64,000 nucleotides of DNA. Origin: Hedera helix. Taxonomy: Eukaryota > Streptophyta > Magnoliopsida > Apiales > Araliaceae. The first letter of the stretch is position 1. Each line of letters begins with the position of its first letter. Location: the NCBI GenBank assembly GCA_947179155.2, contig OX359269.1:56172524-56236523 (forward strand), in the 5' to 3' direction. The notes beneath the pieces were generated by a model that was given only the letters and a program-made list of their open reading frames with translations, had not been told where the DNA came from and did not search any database. The position numbers and the translations under genes are program-made. Shown piece after piece: positions 1 through 11,100 of this stretch.

Positions 1-1005
1 TAAAAATCCAATTGCAATTTGGAATAAGATATAAAATTAGGAATTTTAATTAATAATTTAGTTATTTAATTTTTATTCAAATTCCTATTAGGGTAAGGAA
101 AAATTATGTAGCCTATAAATAGATGGTTTGAGGCACAATTAGATATCTCTCATATCTCTTGTATTCTCTTTTATCTCAAATTTATTCTTTTATTATGAGT
201 GAATAAATTTTTGTTCTTAGTTTAAATTAGCGAAAACCATCAGAATTTATACACTGTGAGATCTAATTGGTTTTAATTGCTCAATTTATATTTTGAGTAT
301 TGGATATTCTTCTGTGTTTATTTTTATAATTGATTCGTTTAATTGCTATGATGCATACTAGTTTATTATTCGTTGAAATCTACTGCTAAATTAAATATCA
401 AATCCGTAATTGTTTAGTAACTTTAATTTGTGAAGCAACTAAGATTAATAATTGTTTTACAAATCAAAAGATTATTATATCTTAGTAAGAATGTTCATCT
501 AAATTAAATACAACCACGTAACTTGTGTTGTAACGATCTCTCTAATTCTTAAAGATGCTACTAGGTTAAATCTTTAACGCGTGTTTGATGTTATTTAGTA
601 GTAAGGGTTATTTAGATCGCGTGTTTCTACTTAACTAAAATTAAGGAGAGATAGAAAAATTATTCAAATGAGTAATTATTCCACGGTGAATATTCAAAAT
701 ATTTATTGATTTATGTTTGAGTTAATGATCACTGTAAATTTCTAATGGTGGATGTTAATTTAATCCAAGATTCATTATTTTGATTTATTCCGTTAATTTA
801 TTTTACATAGTTAGTTTCGTATTATTTTTATTTTTAATTTATCTTATTTAAATTATTTCTTTTAATTAAAAACCCCCCATTTTAGTTTACATTGTATAAA
901 AATTAAATTAATCATTATCTGTGAGATCGACTCTTACTTGCACTACTACATAAATATTTACCAAAGTAAAATTTTATTTTTGGTTGCCTGCGACAGCACA
1001 CCATG
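1..1005 (+). repeat. LTR-retroelement-derived noncoding fragment (leader/LTR-like)
   Basis: No reading frame of note. The stretch is very AT-rich and ends in 'ctgtgagatcgactc', then a short spacer and 'ttggttgcctgcgacag'. This layout recalls the non-coding leader or LTR of plant Ty3-type elements. A related block in the opposite orientation, with 'gtcgatctcacgagaat', lies near 43.1 kb. It runs off the left edge of the window. The class assignment is by resemblance only. Confidence 0.4.
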
Positions 1006-1615
1006 GTGAGTCAAGAAAGGAAAGGGAAGAGAAAGAGAAATAATCTCAAATTGACTGTTTGCACCAACCAAAGCTCAAACTAGTCTGGTTGGTTTAATAA
1101 TTATCAAAATTGTAACTCAACCGTTTCTTGGTTTGAGCTATCAAATCCGGTAAGGCCTGGGAGCTTCGGGTAAATTTCATACATCCCTACATATGATTAT
1201 AGGCAGTGCTAGCTATACAACACTCTTAAGAACTGGAATACAATTAGTACTATAATATTAGATCATTTGTGCTGATGCAATGCAAGAATCCACATTACCC
1301 TTTTTGATACTTTTCTTCCTCTAGGTTATGTTTATGATAATATGTACACAAGTGAATATTTCAAGCCTTTGCTTAAGCTTATACAATACCCAAAAAATTA
1401 CTGAAAGATCCATAAATTTTATCTTGTGAACACTAATCCAAATTAAAGTAGTACATTTACATTAACATAAGAGACGGAATTGTATCCACGAAATTGCAGT
1501 CAAACATCAATTTCCAGGACATTTATGCAAATCTATTCATATCATATTTAATATGCTTATTCCTCATATTAGTATCATTAGCTAACTTTCGACAAGCATG
1601 TGAATAAGCTATGAC

Positions 1616-4600
1616 CTCTGTCATGACTGCAACAGCCGTGGGATCATGACCGCGCCAGACATAGTCTCTCACTTTCATACCTTCTGCTGCTGCCCCTTTT
1701 CTGACAGCATGAATCGCCACAAGTAAAGAAGCACCTAATTATCAAAGTTATATATGAGGCTTGAGGAGAAAGGATAAAAAGAAAAGGCTGCATTTCAGGA
1801 ACATTGGACCAATCAGTTATCTTAATATGCATAGATTTGTACCTTCAATAATGAACGAACCACCAATCACAAAAGCTACATACTTGATATTTTCCGGGGG
1901 CTGGTGCAAAAGATCAATTTAAAAAGATATACACACCAATTTCACAAAAAGAGAAGAAGAAATAATCAAGAACAAGATCTGGCAATCTGCCAAGTAAAAT
2001 TCTGTGCCAATCACCTGGGAAGTCCACAAGTTTTGAACTCCATGAACAATTGTAGCTCCGGAACCAAGACAAAAGATACCAACGGCGGATATTAAAGACC
2101 AAACAAATCTTTCCTTGGAATAACCATATCTGGGAACAAAAAATTGAGCATGTTTATAAAACTGTGCGTACATATCAATCAAAACTTGAGTGCACCAGTC
2201 AGCCCATATATATGTATATAGTTAAAGTGCAGAAAATATAGTGAACACTAAGCATCTAATGGAATTGCAGTCGCGGATGTGCAAGAAAGCCAACTATGTG
2301 AAGAATTCTTCGTAGTTTGACTGATCCAATTATCTCAAGCTAATAATTATATTGAGTTAAGAAACAAGACATGACAAATTCTAAACTGGGTTTCAATCAT
2401 TAGAAAACTGACATATACATGTTTTGAGTCTTTTGATGAGTAACGGAAATATATACATCAATATATCTATATTATAAAGCGGGAGAAAAAGTTGGCAGTT
2501 AATTTGGTGCAAACAAAAAAGTGCTGTTTTTTACTTTCCTATTTTACCCCTTTAACTTTCTTTATATTGGTCTTCTTTATTCACTTTTTCACCTTTCGCT
2601 TTCCCATTATCTACTCTCCTATATTTTATGATCACATATTCTCATTTTTAACACACACGTAGTGTGTGTCAAGTAAACTAGTATATATGTAAATATATAG
2701 TTGTCAAATCGTGAATCGAATTGTGTATCGAAAACCCTTGTATCGTGTATCGTGTATCGTAAAATACAGAAACAAAATAAAAAATGTAGTAATATATATT
2801 TAAACATATAAAACAGAAGTTTGACTATATATAAAAGTAGTCAAGTAAATATTATTATAGACTAAAAAAAAATTAAATTAAACAGTAGCCAAAATACTCT
2901 AAATTGATTTATTAGATATTATTTCAGTAATTTTTATAGAGTAACAAGAAAAAATAAAAATTCAGATTTTCCTTTAATCTATAAAACAAAAGAGAATAAT
3001 TCAAATTAACAAGTGAAGATTTATATATCTGCTTATAAAAAGTGACATGAAAAAAATAAAGCGACATTTTCAATTAGATATAATACTCTAAAAAGTGATT
3101 AAAAACTCATGAAGCGATATAGAATAGGTTTGTGCTAGGAAACCTCTTTAATTGAAATGTTAAAAGGTTTAAAAGTTTTGTTTTTAGTCTTTTGGATCTA
3201 CATGAAAACTTTTCAAGTTGATTGCTTTTAAAAAGTATCGTACATTGTATCGCATCGTAAAAATCATATCGAATCGTAAAATACGGTATCATTTTAGATT
3301 CACATTGTGATACTATCGAATTGTCTCCATATCGTATCGTATCGTAAGATTCTGACAACTATGTGTAAATATGTGTGTGTGTATAAATGCACAAAAAACA
3401 TACGAAAGAATGTATAAACTACTACAGACGGTACGAGCTGTTAAATGCAAATGTTAAATGCAAATGTTTCAATTGCGTAAGGGTCAAAGATGATCTCAAT
3501 GGTCAACCATAAGGTATAGTATGAAAAACTCACGGGTGCATAGCATCTGGTGCACGCTTTGAACTACTCAAACCATATGCAAGAAGTGCCTACAACGATA
3601 ACATGAATTAGATATTTAAATTCTCAGCATTGAATAATGATAGAATAATTTGCAAATTGAGCAGTTAAGAAAAGAATGTTCAAGACAAGAAGGCCATGAT
3701 AAAAGAGCATATAATCGGAGAATTCACCTGATTTGCAAAATCTGCAATGGAATGCACAACTTCAGCCAGCATCACATGACTCGAGCTGACTAACCAAACC
3801 CCAAACTTGAGAGAAAATACAAGAAAGTTGCACCATAATGCTGTCGTGACCGCTCGCTGTCTAGATAAAATTTTAAAGAGGCACAAAACAGAAAACCGAA
3901 TGAAAAAGGATGAAAAGCTTAATTATCCACAATGAAATAGCACATGTCCAATATTCATTCCTAGTGCCAAAGAAGTTTGGGCCACATGTACACTTGACAA
4001 ATAAGCACATGGTGGTAAATACAGATAATATCTCACAGCATACTTATTTAAATTATATTGAAAAGCACCAAATGTAGGTGAAGGGTGATGTGCTGCACTA
4101 GAAACAGTAACATGTTAACAATAACAGAAGACTCAAGAAATAGTAACATTGACCAAATACATATCCATGCTGTTTTGTAAGTTAGACATCATATAATACC
4201 TCCGTCCTACAATGGATGTCTCAATTGTTTTTTTTTTCTTTTTTCTAGACATGGTAGTTGTTGGGGTGTGATTTCTTTGGGCTTTGAACCTATCTTTTTG
4301 GGCCAGATGGCCTTCTTTGCATGAGGTTTAGGCCGGGTCAGGCTTCTCTCCTTTCTTTTGGGCCCGAGGTCTAAGATCTTTTCTTCTTAGGGCGGTTGAT
4401 AGGACGTTTGGGTCATTTTTGTCCACTTTGACGGACTGACACAGAGGATAGTCCACGCTAGTATCTTCCCCCAACGGACTAAGTGGAACATGTGGAAGAG
4501 GACGTCATATTTACACTCATGAGGGGATGACTGGACGTCTTACGATGCATGGATGGGTTATATACTGGCAACTTCACAATAACGAAGGTAATTCATCTTT

Positions 4601-5703
4601 TTACAATACAAACACTAAGCTATCAAACTTCTGAGAGATTCCAGCTGATAATTCAGGTCCTTCATTGTGACGTTATTCGCCTAAACTTACTCTTACACCG
4701 GAGCATCTCCGGACGGTCTAAACCACAACTATCTTGTGGAGTGGTAACGGTTTGTTACGTGTGCAGGTATCTTGCTGACGAATGATTGCGGCAAGAGTGA
4801 AAATTAGACGTCAACAGTAGTCATTCTTTCCAATGTCAAGCTAATATTAGTAATGGAAAGACCTAGATTTTTATGGGACCCACTGTAAGCACAAAAGCAT
4901 ACTTCTAAGTTCTATGTTGCAGTTTCTCCTTCAGGGTAATATAAAACTTGTGCCATAAGATTTAAAAAAATTGACTTCCTCAATTTAGGAGGAAAAAAAA
5001 AACAGTAGTGACATGACATGTTTCAAAGACGGAGAGAGGATATGGTTAACAAAGTAAGAGACCTTAACATTAAGATTTTGACTTCTCCCTGATGGAGAGC
5101 AACATCAACTAACTCAAACTATTCCTACCCCTGAAGGACATCAAACCCAATTATAACATAAATACGGACACTAATATTATATGTTGGGGAAACAGACTTT
5201 TACCCATGATCTTCAACTTCTATCTTCTCTGATTTTTTAGTTCTAGTAAGAAAACCTGAAAAAAGGGGGGAAATTGAAAAAAAAAATAGAAAATTATCAA
5301 AATATACTACTACATTTGAGAAGAATACATTTGAGAATACGTCAATAACGTAATCAAAGAACTAACCGCGGTTGAAAGAGTGGACAATATTAGAAGAGTC
5401 CGGGCAAAAGAAGGGTAAGGAGATGACATGTGGTGATGACTTCACCGAGTAGAGGAAACACCGCCAAGGAGAAAAGAAAAACCCTTGGCCTCCTCCTCGA
5501 GTGAGTCGATGAGACGAGTTGAACTGCAACCTACGATGAGAATCAGCGATTTTGTTCTTCTGCTGTTCTTTAGGCGAATCGGATGTGTAAGAGATTAACT
5601 TGGAGGAGGAGGAGGAGGAAGAAGATAGGGATGAAATTGAATTTGAGTAAAGAGAAGAGTGATCATCTCGGCATAGGCGAGAGAGGAAACGAGATGTTCG
5701 CAT
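1616..5703 (-). CDS. MTPC4: MTPC4-like cation efflux protein (CDF/SLC30A9 family), 3' part missing
   Basis: Cation diffusion facilitator of the ZnT9/SLC30A9 type, predicted to move Zn2+ or similar ions, probably at a mitochondrial membrane. Six exons can be joined in phase: 5367-5703, 3728-3852, 3534-3589, 2015-2129, 1843-1900, 1616-1734 (270 codons). Residues 1-112 are a Ser/Arg-rich, acid-poor leader that looks like a mitochondrial presequence. The CDF core starts at 'AVTTALWCNFLVFS' (113). The metal-site HxxxD is H146-D150, and 'YGYSKERFVWSLISAVG' follows. The sequence breaks off after 'HDPTAVAVMTE' at a GAG|GTCAT donor. The family normally continues with 'DGAAV' and about 180 more residues, which I do not see in 1-1615. 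They may lie beyond the window past an enlarged intron, or be lost. The start at 5703 is preferred to an in-frame ATG at 5751 because it begins the presequence directly; this choice is uncertain. Confidence 0.85.
2466..2681 (+). mobile_element. Small non-autonomous Helitron in MTPC4 intron
   Basis: The 5' end is A|TCTATATTATAAAG. The 3' end is a perfect hairpin, ACACACAC-GTA-GTGTGTGT at 2651-2669, then 8 nt and CTAG followed by T. These are the Helitron hallmarks: 5' TC, hairpin about 10 nt before CTRR, and insertion between A and T. It is 216 bp long with no coding capacity and sits in the intron between exons 3 and 4 of the MTPC4-like gene. Confidence 0.8.
4199..5040. mobile_element. Stowaway-like MITE split by an LTR
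   Basis: The left end is TA|CCTCCGTCCTACAATGG and the right end reads, in reverse complement, TA|TCCTCTCTCCGTCTTTG. The ends resemble Stowaway 'CTCCCTCCGT' termini with TA target duplications. The interior is interrupted by the solo LTR at 4259-4816. It lies in MTPC4 intron 1. Confidence 0.55.
4259..4816. mobile_element. Solo LTR with 5 bp target duplication GTAGT
   Basis: It starts TGTTGGGGTGTG and ends GACGTCAACA, with TG...CA termini. The flanks are GTAGT at 4254-4258 and GTAGT at 4817-4821, a perfect 5 bp duplication. At 558 bp with no internal region it is a solo LTR. It is clearly more GC-rich than the surrounding intron. Confidence 0.85.
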
Positions 5704-5751
5704 CAACGCAGAGGAAGAATTTACAACGATTCCTAAATTCTTCCTATGCAT

Positions 5752-5909
5752 TCCTATTTACTATATTTATACTGATACTACCAGTAGCATCTCCAAGATC
5801 AGTGTGAAAGTGTACGTAATTCATTAGTATTGCTCTCTTATAAGGAGTGTGATGTAGAATAGATTTTAAACTTTAAGATGTATAATCGGTATAGCTCTGC
5901 GCTACACCG
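5752..5909 (-). promoter_or_regulatory. Presumed 5' flank of the MTPC4-like gene
   Basis: This short stretch lies between the most upstream in-frame ATG of the MTPC4-like gene (5751) and the hAT-type element that starts at 5918. If the promoter is compact it must be here or include the transposon. I see no convincing TATA box. Confidence 0.3.
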
Positions 5910-5917
5910 GGGGAGTA

Positions 5918-6752
5918 GGAGTCCATACAAAATTGAAAAATTGATCGGACCAAATCAAATCGTTACTATTTTAAATTAAAAAATATAAAATTGAAAAATC
6001 GAACACTATAAAACTAAAAAACCGAGATTAGTTCGGTCGGTTTGGTTTGGCTTCTCAAAAAACCGAAACCGACCAAACAATTTAAAATTATAATATAATT
6101 TATATACTTTTTTAATAAATATTTATTTTATATAATTATATATTTATTATATGTTTTTATTGTGACGAATTTGTAAAACTTCTGTCCTAGTGAGTAAAAT
6201 CGACCAAAATCGAAAAATTGATCGGACCAAATCAAATCGTTACTATTTCAAACTAAAAAACATAAAACTGAAAAACCGAACACTATAAAATTAAAAAACC
6301 GAGATTAGTTCGGTCGGTTTGGTTTGGCTTCTCAAAAAACCGAAACCGACCAAACAATTTAAAATTATAATATAATTTATATACTTTTCTAATAAATATT
6401 TATTTTATATAATTATATATTTATTATATGTTTTTATTGTGACGAATTTGTAAAACTTCTGTCCTAGTGAGTGAGTTATGTGATTTTTGTTTTTCGGATT
6501 TAGAGAACTTCTATTATAATTAGTAGTTATTGAGTTAGTGACTTAGTAATTATTATGAAAAATTGACAATATAATAAATATCAAATTATCAATTAAGGAA
6601 CCGAATAAACAGACCGATTTAACCGAAACCGAATAAACCGATAACCGATTACGATGTAAAATTTTGGCCGGTTTTGATTTTCAATTTTTTATAACCGACT
6701 TAAATTGTTTAGTTATTTTTTTTTTCAAAAAACCGACCGTGTGCACCCCTAT
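5918..6752. mobile_element. hAT-like non-autonomous element with internal 277 bp tandem duplication
   Basis: Flanked by perfect 8 bp repeats GGGGAGTA (5910-5917 and 6753-6760), the duplication size of hAT elements. The right end is GTGTGCACCCCTAT, typical of the 'AGGGGTGT' MITE group, and the interior is full of 'aaccgaaa/cggttt' motifs as in other members. The left terminus is degenerate (GGAGTCCATAC). Two near-identical copies with a 277 bp period follow each other (about 5918-6195 and 6196-6472). Confidence 0.75.
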
Positions 6753-6760
6753 GGGGAGTA

Positions 6761-8148
6761 AGGATTTAGGTCCTATTAGTCCCAGAAATTAGGATTTAAA
6801 TTTTGTGTCTGTTAATCTTAAAATACTCAAAATTATCTAATACATCAATGTTTAAATACTCACAAAAATCCTAATCTCTCTAAAAATATTAAAAGACAAA
6901 ATTATTCTAACTAATTAAAATAAAATATCAATTAATTCTTAAAATAATGAAAGACAAAAATACTCTAATTAATAAAATAATATATATCTCCGAAAATTAC
7001 AATAATTATATAAATAAATTTTATTTATAAATAAATAAATATAACTGCAATCCCCATTATTTTTCTTTTTATTGGAGAAAACTCGACCTCGAATTTTATA
7101 ACACAACATATCGAACCATGAATTCCTCTTTTTTGAAATAACATATTAAAAAATCGTTTACAATACTTTCATGCGATAAAGCTCAAAAAATATCATAAAG
7201 ACTAGTGACTTAGAGAGAATCTTTACGATCCAAGCGTATAGTCGGTGCTTGTTATATTACTCACCCTGTTAGTTTTTTACTTTTAAAATGACTTGCAAGT
7301 TAATTTTAAGTAATACAAAGAAACGGTTTATAAATTATTTTACTTATAAAATGACTTGTAAGTTAATTTTGAGGAGTAATACAAAGAAATGGTTTATAAA
7401 TTATTTTAAATAAATAATTGACTCAAACTAGAAAAAATTGTCGAGCATACTTGCAAAATAAAAATTAAACATAAAAACATAGAGATTACAAGGTATTAGT
7501 GTTAACCATCAAATTAAGAGAATTCAATACCAGCTTCTATCTTTTATCTTTCAATCACCTTTTAAAATATTTACTTGTATGCAGTTCTGCATTCGCATTT
7601 CCTGTGCAAAAGGCACTTGTTCCTGCACCAGTATACTATTGAAAGTTGCAAATAGAATGCAAATCATCACTAGTATTTTTTTACTATTGTACTAACTGTA
7701 TGTGAGGATACAAATTTACATAGTTCTAACGAGACTAAAAAATCGCTGTAGGAACTTAAACTACAAGGTCCCCCAAATATGATTACAAACAATAGAAACA
7801 AAACCATAGCGTCCATCAGTGGAAAAGCCTTGCAAATGGTCATTAAAAGAAACAATCTCTTACCCATACTATAGAAAAAGGAATAGACCATAAATTTTAT
7901 GTTACATGGCCGTCACTTATGTAACATGCATGGTAGCCACAATGCAAGTACAAAATTCACTGATCCCACCAACTCAGAATTAATCAGCAGCAGCATCTGT
8001 CTGAGTTATACAGCAGACTCTGCATTAGGCTCAAGATATTCTCAAGCACTATCATAGTGGATTTCTCACCTCTTCATGTGGTTTGAATACAAAAAAAAAA
8101 ATAGAGAAGGGGGCCATTTAAAAATTTCAAAGCTCCAACAATTATTTA
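6761..8148. other. Intergenic, AT-rich; includes the MNS1 3' flank
   Basis: This lies between the hAT element and the MNS1 stop codon. There is an imperfect direct repeat around 7270-7410 (two copies of 'aaaatgacttg(c/t)aagttaatttt', about 75 bp apart). The part from about 7560 to 8148 is less AT-rich and probably contains the MNS1 3' UTR. I see no coding potential. Confidence 0.4.
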
Positions 8149-11100
8149 TTAATTACCAAATCGACCTTCTTTCCTTGCACGCAGCTTCAGTTTATGTTGC
8201 TCATCTGACTCACTATTGTCTCCTAGACCATGTCGCGTGACAATTCTTATAGGATGGGCTTCTGTGTTGAAAACCCACTCATCCAATGAAATAACTGAAG
8301 TGGGTGAAAAAAGAAGATAGAGATATTTGAGTGTTTCTGCAAGAAAAAAGCTTTGCATCATATTGTCCTTGACGCCGCTATTAACCTGGGAACCACCAGC
8401 AGTCAGCAGTTACATAAAGTTTGATATAAAGCTGTTAAAATTAATGCTTGCAGTTCCACCAATTTACTTATTTGAGAACTGTTGTTTCACTATTAGAAGA
8501 GCGACCATGCAGAATGACTTCTGATATAAAATAAATAAATAAAGCAATATATTGTTGAAACAATAATCATGATTCACAGTTGAGAATCTAGAGATACAAA
8601 TGGGTGAACTGATGGATACAGATAATACAATACCACACAAAATTTTCCATTTTGTTTTTCTAGAAAAAGGAAAACTTAGTGGACAAAAGACAAGGTAACA
8701 ATGATAATGATTCTCTTTTGGATTACTATCTTTTTTTGGTACATTCGTTTGGACTACCATCAATGATTATGGATATTGAGATCTAATCGTCCAGATGATG
8801 GGAGATTATTTTACATAAAAAGAAAGGAAATTAGACGAGATTGTAAGACGCAATAACTAAATACTCCCTTCTTACCAAAATATAAAAACAATAAGATATG
8901 AAAAGTGCACTTATATTTTAAAATGTAGGGAGTATCAGATCTTTTAACAGTCATTATGATTTATTTATTTTTACCAAATTTCTAAAAAGTAACAGGTGAT
9001 TTATTTCCATAGAAGGTGAGCACCATAATTTGTTTATAATGTTTGTTCAAACATGGAAACAACTGATCAACAACTTCACAGCTAAAGATTAGAATGAGCA
9101 AGTTTTTTAACACTTCACGGGAAACAAATGTTTGCTTAAACCACCACCCAGCAAAGTAAATTAAGACAATACAATACGCTGTAGTCCCACAAGCCTTCAT
9201 GGAGATATAAGAGAACAACTACTCAAGATTTACATGAGGACTTCAAAAACAACACAAGTACGAAAGCTTTCAAACACCAATATTATGCATCTCCTATATT
9301 ATATAGAAGGTAACCTAAAGTTAACTTGCAGAACTTGATTTAGACAAAAATCTAAAATCATGGGTTAAAGTGCTTACATCCTTCAATCCAACATATCCCG
9401 ACTCGATGCGTGAGTTCTTTTCAAATGCCTGAAAAATGTTCCAACCCCACTCTTGGTATGTCTTATTGCCAGTCAGACGCCAGAGGTAAAAGAGAGATTC
9501 AACTGTCTCCGGCCTCAATATATTCCATGATGTACCCACACTCATGTCCTGAAAATTTAAGCATGCAAGAACTGTTTAGTGTGTGTGTGTGTGTAATTAT
9601 TATCACAATGACAGAGATAACTAACCTGCCCTGCATGAAAAAAATAATTCTCTCCGGCCAATTTTGTTGGCGTTGACTGGTAGAAATTATAGCATGTCCA
9701 AGCTAGCTGCACATAGAGGCCAAAGAAACCCAGTCAAAAGTACAGCATGTAAATGCTCTGCAAGGAACATGCCATTAAACGGGAGCCATAAGGACCGGCA
9801 ATTAAAGGAATCCACTGCCGTTGCGCTGGACTGTTGCTACTTGAGAGAAGGGTAGATCTTCAAAAAATATACCTCTCTTCATGAAGAAAGTCCTCCAATA
9901 AAAGAACTAAATGATGTTCTGGTCATTCAAATTTCATAAAATTAACTGTATATCGATTTTTCTGTCACTATTGAGACAGGAGCTCCAAAATACTATTGGA
10001 AAATTGTTGCCTTCATAGTAATCAAGTAAACTCTGAAAGTCTGATATAAGCAAGGAACTAACTAGCATACTCTTTGTTCTCATGAAAGGGGAGACAATAC
10101 ATAATTCAAGTAATTATCCATGCTATAATCATGCATCATCCCTACTAGTTTAGGGATGAACTGAGAGCAATAACATGAAGGTTTTCCATAATATTGCTGG
10201 CCTGAGATTTCAGAATAGACGCATATTTACCAGTAGTAGAAGAAGCCCCAAGGGCACAATTGGTCTTTCAGGCTATATATAAAAAATAGAAATAAACTAT
10301 CTAACCAAAATTGAAAATGAAAACTACATGAGAGAATAAAGGGGGGAAATGGAAGCCTTCGCGGTTCACATGTGAGAGTTTGCCCAACCCTCCTATTTTC
10401 TTAATATACTGTAGAAGAACAGTTTGTGGGTATTATGATCAAGGCCTTGAGGTAAAAAGATGTACAAAAAAAGAATTTTATAGGATAAATAAAATTAGTA
10501 TATTTCATAAGTAATCATTTCCAATGGATAAAGAAATGAAAACAATGATTCTTTGGGTGGTTCAGGAAAGGAAAAGAGAAACATTTAAATAACTAATGCT
10601 GAGTACACATAAATTCAAAATGATAAACATATTAACATACCAAAACATAACATAAGAGCAGCGAGAAGCTCAATCAATCAAATTCATTTTCATTTAAAAA
10701 AAATGTCGGGATTTCTCATTAGCATATATCATGTAAGGACCAGAATGCACTGATAACAGGGTCTCAAAGTTTATTAATTTAACAATAGTCTGTTCAAAAC
10801 TTAACCCTCTAAAAAGATGTGCGCGCCCACCTGGGTGAGGGGTGTCCCCTCAGGAGAAACGAGAAGACAGTTTGATCAAATTAAAACATGTTTACAGAAT
10901 CCAGTGTCTTTACAATAATACATCTCTGTTCAATGAGCATTCATAATTACCTCTTCTGCAAGTGAGAGGAATTTCTGAGAGCTGTCAGGATCATAACCGG
11001 ATGACCCTAATGCTATCATTCCTGGAGCAAAACATGCTAATTCATCCATCTGCACATATAATTTAAATAAGGATATAAAACTGACAATCATAAAGCAAAT

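Noticed and set aside
1523..1615. Continuation of the MTPC4-like frame past 'AVMTE'
   Set aside because: The added residues do not fit the family; a GT donor at 1615 marks the exon end and the frame reads into intron.
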